Positions 37,557 to 46,318 of a stretch of 64,000 bases of DNA are shown here, piece by piece (position 1 is the stretch's first letter; every line of letters begins with the position of its first letter). The translations under genes were made by a program, and so were the position numbers. The DNA is from Bacteroidota bacterium. Lineage in GTDB: Bacteria; Bacteroidota; Bacteroidia; B-17B0; Aurantibacillaceae. Below the pieces are notes generated by a model. It was not told the DNA's origin, ran no database searches, and worked only from the letters and a program-made list of their open reading frames with translations. The stretch covers positions 248,001-312,000 of the forward strand of contig JAQZBQ010000002.1 in the NCBI GenBank assembly GCA_029237825.1, given 5' to 3'.

Positions 37557-39059
37557 CTATTTAGCTATATACTTAAAGTTTGGAGAATTAAGTTTTTCTC
37601 CATTATCTCCAAGGAGTTTTAATGTTCTCATCTTAGAAAGATGTCTTGAAGCCTTTCTTTCTTCATATCCGAAGTGTTTGGCATATCCTTTCTTGGTCGC
37701 TTCTCCTTTTGATTTAACCCATTCGTACCCAGCTAATTCATCATTATTCAATTCTTTGATTGCAGTATGGTGGGAAACTCTTTTAACCGCTTCCAAAGTT
37801 CTAGGAAAAGTTAGGGTTAGAAAAGGATTTTTCATCTCGTATTCCGGCAATGGTAATTTAAATTTGTCATTTAAAGATCGAAGCGCCTTCATTCCAAATC
37901 CCTTTTCTTCAACGTAATCCATTAAACCAAAAACATAAGTTATTATTGGGTTACGGCTAACGGAAGGTGCCTGAAAGGTATTTAATTGATCTAATGAAAT
38001 AGAAGGCATAGGCGCTCCCGGACTTTTGACAATAATTTTATCATTGTCAATTTCTAGAGCCGATTTAGCACCCTCTATTGAATAATCACGGTGAACAATG
38101 GCATTGATTATAACTTCCCGAAGCACATCAATTGGGAAATCAGGGATATCTTTTCGTTTGAATCCGGAGGTATCTTTTGACAGAGGTAAAACCTTCTTTA
38201 GCCATTCTTCAACCAAATCAGGAATTAATACTAAGGGTTGATCAAAGGTAGCGGGCTCTATTTTATAGTCCCCGTAATCTACATGAGCCATCAAAGCTGC
38301 TTGTTTAAATTTTGCACGAGGATTTTCTCCGAAAAGTAAAATCCCCATTCCGGTAGGGCGATATATATTTGCCTTCTCATCAAAATGCATAACGCCTATA
38401 TCAGCCAAAAAACTTTGGAAAGCTTTGTCTTTAGGCTTATACTTTAACTTTGCTTCCTCAATAAACTTACTTAATGCTTCCTGAGAAAATTGAGAAATAT
38501 CGGCTCGTGGAATCGATTTTTTAAACTCTGAAACTTTAGTTTCCGTTTTTGCAACTTTAGCTCGGTGCGTAGCCTGTTTTAAAAAAGCGGCATTCACTTG
38601 TTCTATCTGTTTTTGAAACTCCCGGTCGAACATAATAACTTTGACCCCTTTCTCCTCCATATATCTAATGCCTTCTCCGGCAACAGTAGGATCAGGATCT
38701 TCAATGCCTACATAAATGGTTTTAATTCTTGCGCTGGTAACATGTGTACAACAACCTCGCTTTGGAGGACTTCGCTTTACACAAGGCTCGAGAGTAGAAA
38801 ATAATACAGCGTCTTTCAAGTCTTTACTTATACATTTACGTTCTATTAAAACATACTCAGCATGATTGCCTTCACGCACCTCACCTCTATGCGCAGTTTC
38901 ATAAGTACCATCAGGAAAAACTAATACTGCGCCCACTTTTGGATTTACTTTTCCATCAGTACGTTTTTCAGCTATAGATTTACGCATAACATCAACAGCA
39001 AGCTTCATATACTTCTTAGGGTCAAACCCTTCTATCTTCTTTGTAGTCTTTTTTGCCAT
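37557..39059 (-). CDS. RibD-like deaminase fused to a RecG-C-terminal-type ATPase-fold domain and wHTH
   Basis: A 500-aa fusion. Residues about 15-145 form a zinc deaminase with HAE (66-68) and EPC (91-93) then GCC (102-104). With the following DPDPTVAGEGIRYMEEKG it resembles RibD deaminases more than dCMP deaminases. A linker leads to a region (about 190-420) of the DUF/HATPase_c_4 type: GMGILLFGENPRAKF, LREVIINAIVHRDY (313-326), ALEIDNDKIIVKSPG and RNPIITYVFG...EKGFGM. The C-terminus (about 440-490) looks like a winged helix. The gene sits 12 bases after the Mrr-type gene. A defence role on nucleotides or nucleic acid is inferred from context. Confidence 0.8.
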   Translation of the reverse strand: MAKKTTKKIEGFDPKKYMKLAVDVMRKSIAEKRTDGKVNPKVGAVLVFPDGTYETAHRGEVREGNHAEYVLIERKCISKDLKDAVLFSTLEPCVKRSPPKRGCCTHVTSARIKTIYVGIEDPDPTVAGEGIRYMEEKGVKVIMFDREFQKQIEQVNAAFLKQATHRAKVAKTETKVSEFKKSIPRADISQFSQEALSKFIEEAKLKYKPKDKAFQSFLADIGVMHFDEKANIYRPTGMGILLFGENPRAKFKQAALMAHVDYGDYKIEPATFDQPLVLIPDLVEEWLKKVLPLSKDTSGFKRKDIPDFPIDVLREVIINAIVHRDYSIEGAKSALEIDNDKIIVKSPGAPMPSISLDQLNTFQAPSVSRNPIITYVFGLMDYVEEKGFGMKALRSLNDKFKLPLPEYEMKNPFLTLTFPRTLEAVKRVSHHTAIKELNNDELAGYEWVKSKGEATKKGYAKHFGYEERKASRHLSKMRTLKLLGDNGEKLNSPNFKYIAK

Positions 39060-39071
39060 TATAATGCAAAT

Positions 39072-39926
39072 TTATTTAAACTCCTCAAAAAATGCTGAAT
39101 CAATATCATAAACCGTTTTGGGCTTAAGTCCTAATTCAAATTTTTCAAACAAATCTACAAGTTTTTCCCCATCTACTAATTCTATAGGTGGAACTCCATC
39201 ACGTATAGCTTCGTTTCTTGCTTCTTTAGTAAATCTTCCGGTTGTTAAAATGATCCCTTTGTCAGCCCGGCCTTGCATGGCACCACGAAAATCTCGAACC
39301 TGTCCAGGCCCTACTGATTCTTTATAGCGTTTACATTGAAATAAAACCTTAAAACTTACCAAATCATTAATCTCCAATAAACCGATGCCGTCTATTCCGT
39401 TGTCCCCAGATTTTCCGGTAACTTGAACATTTTGAAAGCCGCATTCAGTTAATAAGCGTTTGCAAATCCTTTCAAATCCATCCGGACTAAGGCTTTGAAT
39501 AACAGACAGTAAATTATATGAATGTTCTTCTTCTTCAGTTGAATACTCTTCCTCCATAATTTTATTTTCAGGAGAAGTTTTTTTAACCGTACTGTTTTTT
39601 ACCGAAAAACTTGCCTGAACAGTTTTGTACAACTCCATTACATCCTTCTCGCTTAAGTTTGAGCCCAAGCCTTTATCTGTAAGTTTCCAAGTACCGCGAA
39701 CTTTTGAATCAATATAACCAGCTTTCGTTAAATACATTCTCGCCCATTGAATGCGGTTTTTTACTCTTGATTGCCCACTTGGAATGGTTTGTTCAACTTC
39801 AGATTCAGGAATTTTTAATTTCTCAATAACTGAATCTATAACTTCAGAAGTAACGCCTGCCCCTCCCATATCTTTAAGGGTTTTAACCACCGGGTTTATG
39901 TATATTAAAAATTGCGGGCCTTTCAT
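39072..39926 (-). CDS. Mrr-type restriction endonuclease (type IV-like)
   Basis: A 284-aa two-domain protein. The N-terminal Mrr_N winged helix (about 5-90) includes RVKNRIQWARMYLTKAGYID and GTWKLTDKG. An acidic linker (about 120-135) leads to the Mrr catalytic domain (about 145-265) with DGFERICKRLLTECGFQNV, Asp179 in GIDGIG and QCKRYK (Gln197, Lys199). These complete the D...QxK active site. Mrr proteins cut modified DNA, so it may target phage DNA with modified bases. It lies 3 bases after the TIR gene and 12 bases before the deaminase fusion, deep in the defence run. Confidence 0.9.
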   Translation of the reverse strand: MKGPQFLIYINPVVKTLKDMGGAGVTSEVIDSVIEKLKIPESEVEQTIPSGQSRVKNRIQWARMYLTKAGYIDSKVRGTWKLTDKGLGSNLSEKDVMELYKTVQASFSVKNSTVKKTSPENKIMEEEYSTEEEEHSYNLLSVIQSLSPDGFERICKRLLTECGFQNVQVTGKSGDNGIDGIGLLEINDLVSFKVLFQCKRYKESVGPGQVRDFRGAMQGRADKGIILTTGRFTKEARNEAIRDGVPPIELVDGEKLVDLFEKFELGLKPKTVYDIDSAFFEEFK

Positions 39927-39929
39927 AAT

Positions 39930-41108
39930 CTAGTTTTTAGTTTGGATTGTGTCGATAAATTGATGTAATTTCTTCTCATTAGGAAATAGATTAATCAATT
40001 CAGTAAAAGAAATTTCCGGATGATGATCTCCCATTGACCAAGCCGTTAATTCATAAGGATTGTAAATGAAGACAATTGAGTCATTTTTAAAATAATAATT
40101 TCGAAAATTTTTCTTTTCTGCTTCGAACCCATGATCATACACATAAAAATATTCAGAAACATCTTCTTCGTATTCAGTTTTTGCTTTTACCATCAACTTA
40201 TCATGAATGCAATCTCTTAGTACCCCTAGAGAAGATTCAAAATTTTCAAATAATTCCTCCAATTCTAAATTACGCAAAGGATTAATTAAATAATTATTTC
40301 CTTTCGACCAATAATTTCCATGTGCACACCCAGTTTCATATAAAGACCAAAATGAAGTATAACTAATAAAATTTTTGCTAATGAAATGCAAATTAATCGT
40401 ACCGTAACAAGTACTATCTGCTTCAAACATACCCCAACCTTCTTCCTCTTTATTTATTTCAACACCTTTCAAATGATTAAAATAGTTATCTCTTGAACGA
40501 ATCAAATATTTTAAAACATCATTCTGAATCAAAAGGTTTAGCTCCTTTAGTGATTCGGCTTCTATGTTTTTAAACTGAGGGTATCTGATGTCATAAGTTT
40601 GTTTAGGGCTTTTGTCAACATATTCTCCTTTCACGTTTTTTTCATCGCTTTCAAATCCAGCTATCTTATGCTTCCTCGATTCTTCTTCTTTAATCACAAT
40701 TGATCGCTGAAAATTAATAGCTTGTAGAATTTTATTTTGATAGTCAGTTGATGAGTACTCAACCCATTGAAATTTATTAAGTTTAAAAGGAATCTGACAA
40801 GCATCTATTTTAATTGGAATAATATAAATATCAGAATCTAGTTTCTCTTCGCAATAAATGACGGCTTGATTAAATTCTTTTTGCACATAGCCTCGCTTTC
40901 CCACAGATGTACTAGAAAGCAACAACAAAATGAAGTCAGCTTTCTGTAACGCTTCTTGAATCATCAAATCCCAATTTTGACCGGGCAATAAGTCTTTCTT
41001 ATCCATCCAAGGCTCGAATCCATTTTCAGAGAGGAATTTGTGAAGTTTGTCAGCGTACTGAAAATCTTCCGCTGCATAGCTTATGAATACTTTATTATAC
41101 ATCAACAA
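39930..41108 (-). CDS. TIR domain fused to DUF3298/RsiV-like domain
   Basis: A 392-aa protein. The N-terminal TIR domain (about 3-135) has KVFISYAAEDFQYADKL, FEPWMDKKDLLPGQNW and FILLLLSSTSVGKRGY; Glu78 in VQKEF is a good candidate for the NADase catalytic residue. The C-terminal part (about 172-375) reads as DUF3298: RYPQFKNIEAESLKELN, YETGCAHGNYW and FIYNPYELTAWSMGDHHPEI. In RsiV that domain binds lysozyme. No signal peptide or membrane helix is seen, so it is cytoplasmic. TIR plus DUF3298 is unusual; the latter could be the sensor that activates NAD depletion. Its start overlaps the 182-aa gene by 7 bases. Confidence 0.82.
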   Translation of the reverse strand: MLMYNKVFISYAAEDFQYADKLHKFLSENGFEPWMDKKDLLPGQNWDLMIQEALQKADFILLLLSSTSVGKRGYVQKEFNQAVIYCEEKLDSDIYIIPIKIDACQIPFKLNKFQWVEYSSTDYQNKILQAINFQRSIVIKEEESRKHKIAGFESDEKNVKGEYVDKSPKQTYDIRYPQFKNIEAESLKELNLLIQNDVLKYLIRSRDNYFNHLKGVEINKEEEGWGMFEADSTCYGTINLHFISKNFISYTSFWSLYETGCAHGNYWSKGNNYLINPLRNLELEELFENFESSLGVLRDCIHDKLMVKAKTEYEEDVSEYFYVYDHGFEAEKKNFRNYYFKNDSIVFIYNPYELTAWSMGDHHPEISFTELINLFPNEKKLHQFIDTIQTKN

Positions 41109-41650
41109 TTATTTTTTCTGTTATTTTTACCCCAAATACAAAGAAAATTCTCAGCTTCATGCGGCTTTAATTGTTGAATTACTTTTGGGAACGTAGTTAA
41201 AGGGAGGCTTCTTTTCATTTGAATTTTTCCTTTCAATGCTTTATTTACTCCTTTTATAACGCCTGCTTGAACGTATACTTCTTTCGGATAAACCCCCAAG
41301 TTAAATCCAATTCTCAATGCAGTGTCATAGCTCCATAGGGCACCTAATCGAAAGGTATTCTTTCTAACTTGCTCTGTTATTTTAAAAACATCTTCAAAGC
41401 TCTTGCATTTAGCAATTGGATGTATTTTATCTATTCTTAACAATTCATCGAGTCCAGTTCTACAAACTTTAGTTCCAACTCTTCTTTGATGTGAATCCAT
41501 ATTAATTTTGCCGTTGAATTTAGGACTTTGACCTAAAGTCGCTTGGGATATAGCATCAGACAAATCAAGATTTTTGTAATATTTCTCAATCTCTTTTAGA
41601 TGAACACACTCAACCGTTTTATATTTCTTTATAGCTTTATTTAATGTCAT
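41102..41650 (-). CDS. Unknown 182-aa protein of defence run
   Basis: A soluble, basic protein. The segment FRLGALWSYDTALRIGFNLG with PKEVYVQAGV looks like a helix-hairpin-helix or DNA-glycosylase-like core. NMDSHQRRVGTKVC precedes it and LKPHEAENFLCIWGK ends the conserved part. I recall a widespread hypothetical family with a similar YDTALRIG/LCIY pattern but no known activity. The gene lies 11 bases after the HNH gene and overlaps the TIR gene, so it is probably translated with them. It may be a third component of the ATPase-HNH module. Function unknown. Confidence 0.6.
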   Translation of the reverse strand: MTLNKAIKKYKTVECVHLKEIEKYYKNLDLSDAISQATLGQSPKFNGKINMDSHQRRVGTKVCRTGLDELLRIDKIHPIAKCKSFEDVFKITEQVRKNTFRLGALWSYDTALRIGFNLGVYPKEVYVQAGVIKGVNKALKGKIQMKRSLPLTTFPKVIQQLKPHEAENFLCIWGKNNRKNNC

Positions 41651-41661
41651 GTATAATTGAA

Positions 41662-42723
41662 TTAAATAACCCCATTCAAATTATTTTCACAATTGGGGTC
41701 ATTAAGAATGAAATCATAAAATGTTTTCATTAAAATTCCCTTATCAATATTAAAATAATCTTCGAAGGTTTCTGAGGCATCTTCATAAAATGCTTGGTAA
41801 GAGACACCATTTTTTTTACATAGTGTTGTATGCTTTTTTAATATCCAACCTTTCCATATTTTACTTTCTTTGGATATTGTAGCTTTGTATCTACTTTCAA
41901 TATTAAAAACTTGTTTCCACGATTCCATTTTTAAATTATTTGCCGCTGGTTCGCAATCAATGTGTAAAGTCCATGTGTTAGGGTTGTCTAGGTCTGTGTT
42001 AGCAGATTGAATTCCCAGATTAATTTTATGATCGGCAATAGTATTGTCAAGGGGGTAGTATAATGGTCTTTGTGTTGTAGTCGCAGGAATAAAAGGTGTG
42101 TCAATTTGCCCTTTGCTTTTTGAATTGCAATTGTGACACATGGGAAATAAATTTGCGAAATTGACAGTTATAAAAGGATAAATAGATTTAGGCAAGTAGT
42201 GATCATAATCGTCTCTCCCGTCATCATGTTCACATAGTAGACAATCCATTCCACAAAAAGGGCAAACACTATATTCATTTGTTTCTCTAAATGTATTGAA
42301 ATGTGCTTTTAAAGTACCGCATTTATTTACGACTTGCGTATAGCCAAGAATTTTATTATCACCCCAAAGATTATCATAAAGACTTTTAATTTGAACTCTG
42401 ATAGCGGGTGGTAATCCTGTATATTTTATAGGAATTACGGTCATATTACATATACCAAGTATATTGCTGTTCGTGTGGTATACATTATGAACAATTAATT
42501 TTTCGTTTGGTGGTAACGTTACGTATGCATTAAAAATAGCTTCAAGTTTATTATCAATCTGTTCGGTATACTCATCAACAATGTTATTAAAATCTGCTTC
42601 AATGTAATGTGCATGATCGTATACAGGATGGGCGTTGGCAAATAATTGCGCAAAAAAGTAATCTAAATACTTATTTAAGTTCTCAATCGCATGAGGTGAT
42701 ATAGATTTATAGAAGTAAAGCAT
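41662..42723 (-). CDS. HNH endonuclease (PtuB-like, Septu-type)
   Basis: A 353-aa protein. The N-terminal 150 residues are unrecognised. The HNH core has CPFC (154-157), DHYLPKSIYPF (Asp174-His175 catalytic pair), Asn188 in TVNFANLF, and CHNCNSKSKG (196-203) as the second zinc pair. It overlaps the ATPase gene by one base (42723), and AAA ATPase plus HNH in this order is the PtuA-PtuB pair of Septu. It likely cuts nucleic acid under control of the ATPase. It is longer than many PtuB proteins, so a related ATPase-HNH system is an alternative. Confidence 0.85.
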   Translation of the reverse strand: MLYFYKSISPHAIENLNKYLDYFFAQLFANAHPVYDHAHYIEADFNNIVDEYTEQIDNKLEAIFNAYVTLPPNEKLIVHNVYHTNSNILGICNMTVIPIKYTGLPPAIRVQIKSLYDNLWGDNKILGYTQVVNKCGTLKAHFNTFRETNEYSVCPFCGMDCLLCEHDDGRDDYDHYLPKSIYPFITVNFANLFPMCHNCNSKSKGQIDTPFIPATTTQRPLYYPLDNTIADHKINLGIQSANTDLDNPNTWTLHIDCEPAANNLKMESWKQVFNIESRYKATISKESKIWKGWILKKHTTLCKKNGVSYQAFYEDASETFEDYFNIDKGILMKTFYDFILNDPNCENNLNGVI

Positions 42724-44498
42724 TACTTTTCTTTGTTTTCGATTTCCTCTTTAATAGTTCGTAATTTACTAAATAGATCAAATTTTTGAACTGAATCACC
42801 GAATTTGGAATTCAATTTGTCAATAACCGCCCTAAGTTGGTCCAGTGTTTTTACACCATCGATCATATCTTTTAACTCCTTCTTAGCCATTTCGGAAATA
42901 CTTTCTTCCTTTTCGAATATTTCTTCAAGAATAACTGAGATAGAAGCTCCGTACATTTTTACAGTTGGGTTGTCATACTCAATAATTCCATTGGTCTTTG
43001 TAAATCGGTAAACATCTTCTGTTATACAGTCAGAAATTACAAATGGTGAATGCGTTGTTATTATAATTTCTTGCTTTCTAACTTTTTCGATATTTCCATG
43101 TCCATCAAATGTCTCCGCAGCCATATAATTCAACATTTGAATTAATTTAGCTCGCCATTTAGGATTAAAATGTGTATCCGGTTCATCTATAAGGAATAAA
43201 CATCCTTCCTGCTCCATCATTAAAATAGTGCCTATTACTTCATTAAATTGATGTTCTCCATCTGATAGTGCTTTATAATAAATATTTTTGGGAGCTTTTG
43301 AAACATCAATTTTTTTTGAGATAAAAATTTTTTCAATCCTAAAGACCAGTCTTGATGGATCCGGCTTTGACATTTCATCTGAAAAATTGTATGATTTATG
43401 CACTTGAAGCATTAAATCTCTTGTCTTTTTATTAACTAGATAGAGGTTAAAAATTTCCAGCTCATAAAAAACCTTAAATAGATTAAATGCGTTTTCAAAG
43501 TGGTATTTAAAGGAAGCTTTTGTGGCATCGTTTACCAAAAAGTCAAGAATAAGTAAATTGTATTTGTCAACCTTCTTTTCAGTCCATGTCGTAGCACAAA
43601 GTTTTAGCTGTTGAAGATTTGATGCTAAACGATCGTCAAGCGGAATAACTCGTTTATAAATCTCATCTGTATTGATTGTGATTCTGAATGCCTGCAGCTC
43701 ATTAATCTTTAAAACCTCTTTTAAATACGCTAGCTTTTTTCCATCAGCAAGAAGCATATTAGCAATGAATATTGAGAAATTTGTACTATAGTCTAAAAAA
43801 AACAATCTATGATTGTCCGCTAAATCGGGAAGTTCTTTTTTTTCAAATTCCTTAAAATAATGATATTTGAGCTTAAAAAAAGGGTTACTTAACAGCTCAT
43901 TTTGTCCTGAAGTATAGGCGATAAGTTTGCTAGGCAATAATCTTTTTGTATTTAAGCTAATTGCTTTATAGGAATCATTTTCATTTTGACGTTTTAATGA
44001 AAATTCCGGCTCAAATCCCAATTGCTTTGAAACTCGAACATGTATGTAGTTATTAAGGAGTAACTGATTACAGTCCTGATCCCACTCATTTTGTATGATG
44101 TTTTCAATCTCATTAATATAAAGATCCTCAAATTTTAATTTATTGAATTTTGTTAAAGGAGAATTGCTTGATATGTATTTTTCTCGAACTTCATTATAAT
44201 CATTAACAAAAAGATCATAAATGTCCTTTTCAGTCTTTGGCAACAAATATTCAATTTCAAAACCGAAATTTTTGTTTGCTTTCTCAGCTTCTGAAACTGT
44301 AGAAAGATGGGTTATTTCCAAAAAGTAAAATATTTCCGAAAATAATTCGAGAAAATTAGACTTTCCGCTTCCATTTAGTCCCGCAAATACCTTAGTAGAA
44401 AGCCGATCATTATGAAATGAAAGATTGAACTTGTACAGTTTATTTGCCGACAAGCTTCTAAAGTCATCTCCTAATATTTTTACGTTAACTAATTTCAT
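42723..44498 (-). CDS. AAA ATPase (PtuA-like, Septu-type)
   Basis: A 591-aa SMC/ABC-like ATPase of the OLD/PtuA class. The Walker A motif is FAGLNGSGKSNFL (about 38-50), the signature is LSDGEHQF (411-418), Walker B is CLFLIDEPDTHFNP (433-446), and the His switch is IITTHSPFVISD. The coiled middle (about 60-400) is unrecognised. There is no C-terminal TOPRIM domain, unlike OLD nucleases. Its start overlaps the hsdS stop by 4 bases (ATGA), so translation is coupled to the restriction system. It probably senses phage DNA or nucleotide state and controls the HNH protein; this follows from Septu and is inferred here. Confidence 0.85.
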   Translation of the reverse strand: MKLVNVKILGDDFRSLSANKLYKFNLSFHNDRLSTKVFAGLNGSGKSNFLELFSEIFYFLEITHLSTVSEAEKANKNFGFEIEYLLPKTEKDIYDLFVNDYNEVREKYISSNSPLTKFNKLKFEDLYINEIENIIQNEWDQDCNQLLLNNYIHVRVSKQLGFEPEFSLKRQNENDSYKAISLNTKRLLPSKLIAYTSGQNELLSNPFFKLKYHYFKEFEKKELPDLADNHRLFFLDYSTNFSIFIANMLLADGKKLAYLKEVLKINELQAFRITINTDEIYKRVIPLDDRLASNLQQLKLCATTWTEKKVDKYNLLILDFLVNDATKASFKYHFENAFNLFKVFYELEIFNLYLVNKKTRDLMLQVHKSYNFSDEMSKPDPSRLVFRIEKIFISKKIDVSKAPKNIYYKALSDGEHQFNEVIGTILMMEQEGCLFLIDEPDTHFNPKWRAKLIQMLNYMAAETFDGHGNIEKVRKQEIIITTHSPFVISDCITEDVYRFTKTNGIIEYDNPTVKMYGASISVILEEIFEKEESISEMAKKELKDMIDGVKTLDQLRAVIDKLNSKFGDSVQKFDLFSKLRTIKEEIENKEK

Positions 44499-46318
44499 TT
44501 AATGATGTTGAAGTATATTCCTGAGCGTTCTTTTTTTTCACGATCTTTTATTAGCTCAAAATCTTCTTCTGATACATTTAACTGCATGTTTTCGTTCTCG
44601 GCATCATAAAATAATTGTTCTAATTCAATGAATGGGTTCTCCTTATTAATGGCAGAAAAAACAAATGACTTTAAATCATCTGCTCCATTTAAATGTGGAT
44701 ACTTTTTTAATTCCTCTGAAGAATAATAGTCCGGAAAAGTAACATGCTCCTCCATTAAAAAACGAATAAGCATTTCATTTGAGAAATGATAGCCTTGATA
44801 TTTATCTTTTACCCACTCAGCAATTTGTTGGCTACTAACTTTATCCCATGTTAATTTACTTTTTGGTTTTTTAGAGTGAAGTTTCTTCCATTCGCTATAA
44901 AATTTCTTCCCTTTGCTTTTAGCAGTTTGCTCATCAATATCAAAAGGGTCACCATAACGGGTATCTAAATTGTCATAATCGCCTCTTTCTAATTTTTTGA
45001 TTTCATTCTCAAAATACTTTTTGTTTTTTTTTCTTTTAATAGGATCTTGTTCCTCAGGTTCATTGCCTTCGAAGTTGTGCCACTCCTCTTCAATAACGAC
45101 TTTACTCAAATCCAATTCACCTTTAAATGCTTTTTGACTTAAACTACGATATAGATTTTCTAACTCTTGTAAACTATTTTTATATTTTGTTTTAATATCT
45201 TCTGTTTTTTCGACTATCAGACCAAACTTGAATTGAAGCTTTTGCGTTGGATAAATCATTTTAAGGTTCATTACTCCCCCCTTGGTAATATTTTTCATTG
45301 AACCACTTGTCCCAGAAGAGATTTCACTGATAGTTCTTCTAAAGGAACTCCAATTTATACAATACCATAGGAATAAAGAATCAATTTGTTTTTCTTCTGA
45401 AAGAATAAATTTCCAAATTCTATCAGGTAAGGCTAAGTTTTTAACGTCATCAAAAACATATGTAGAAGCTCCAACTAATTCTGTTGTATTCATTCTTGAC
45501 AAAAGGATATCGCCCTTTTTTACTAGATGACTATTCGGAGGAACATAACCTTTAGGTAACCATTTTGATTCATCTTTATTAAAACTTCCCCAAGAAACCG
45601 CACTAGTTTTTAAAACCTTAAAATCACCAGCGGACTCCTTGCTCACTGATTGAATACTTTTACCTGTATCAAGGCGCAAAACCACCTCATTAAGTTTGAT
45701 CGTATCCCATTCCTTTTCATTTTTTACTGGATCTCCAAACATTTTCAGAAAAACACTTTTCACAAATTCATTTAATAACAGAAGAGATTCTTTTCTTTTT
45801 TCAATCAGTACCTCTATTTTACTCAAAGTTTGAGCGATTCTAATTTGATCGTCATAAGGCGGTATAAATATTTTTTCCTTTAAGTAGTTGTCCAGTTTAA
45901 GATTAATAATCCCCGTTGTTTTATTTTGAAATTTGAGTGTCTTCCCTTGAATATGTGCGATAAATAACTGAAAAAAAAGATATTTTGGGTAAATTTTTAT
46001 TTTATCAGGTCTAAGGACTGTTGTAAAATTATTGCATAAATACTCATCTTCAGTTTCTAAGTCAAAGAACACCACACGGCCTACAGGTTGGTTTGGACTT
46101 CCACCTGATTTTTCTATAATAATGTCACCTTTTAGTAATTTTTTTTGCCGAACTTTATTAGCATCTATTTTCCTGTAGACTAAATTTTCAAAATTAATTA
46201 CACCAAGATTGGTGAAGTTTGCCGTTCGAATAACTTTTACACCTTCTCCCGTATTTGCTTCTAATCCCCATTCTCCTGACATTTTATGGGTGATTAAATC
46301 AACAATTCTAGCTTCCAT
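44495..46318 (-). CDS. hsdS: Type I restriction-modification specificity subunit with long C-terminal extension
   Basis: A 607-aa HsdS. TRD1 (about 15-150) ends in KLDNYLKEKIFIPPYDDQ, the central conserved helix is IRIAQTLSKIEVLIEKRKES, and TRD2 (about 200-375) is followed by LQFKFGLIVEKTEDI. Two full TRDs imply recognition of a bipartite DNA site. Normal HsdS is about 400 aa; here about 190 extra residues follow (from about 415), including WKKLHSKKPKSKLTWDKVS and AEWVKDKYQGYHFSNEML. I do not recognise this domain. It abuts hsdM with a one-base overlap and overlaps ptuA-like by 4 bases. Confidence 0.92.
   Translation of the reverse strand: MEARIVDLITHKMSGEWGLEANTGEGVKVIRTANFTNLGVINFENLVYRKIDANKVRQKKLLKGDIIIEKSGGSPNQPVGRVVFFDLETEDEYLCNNFTTVLRPDKIKIYPKYLFFQLFIAHIQGKTLKFQNKTTGIINLKLDNYLKEKIFIPPYDDQIRIAQTLSKIEVLIEKRKESLLLLNEFVKSVFLKMFGDPVKNEKEWDTIKLNEVVLRLDTGKSIQSVSKESAGDFKVLKTSAVSWGSFNKDESKWLPKGYVPPNSHLVKKGDILLSRMNTTELVGASTYVFDDVKNLALPDRIWKFILSEEKQIDSLFLWYCINWSSFRRTISEISSGTSGSMKNITKGGVMNLKMIYPTQKLQFKFGLIVEKTEDIKTKYKNSLQELENLYRSLSQKAFKGELDLSKVVIEEEWHNFEGNEPEEQDPIKRKKNKKYFENEIKKLERGDYDNLDTRYGDPFDIDEQTAKSKGKKFYSEWKKLHSKKPKSKLTWDKVSSQQIAEWVKDKYQGYHFSNEMLIRFLMEEHVTFPDYYSSEELKKYPHLNGADDLKSFVFSAINKENPFIELEQLFYDAENENMQLNVSEEDFELIKDREKKERSGIYFNIIK

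Noticed and set aside
41662-44498. Retron-associated ATPase-HNH pair
   Set aside because: No reverse transcriptase or msr/msd-like region is present nearby, so a stand-alone Septu-like pair fits better.
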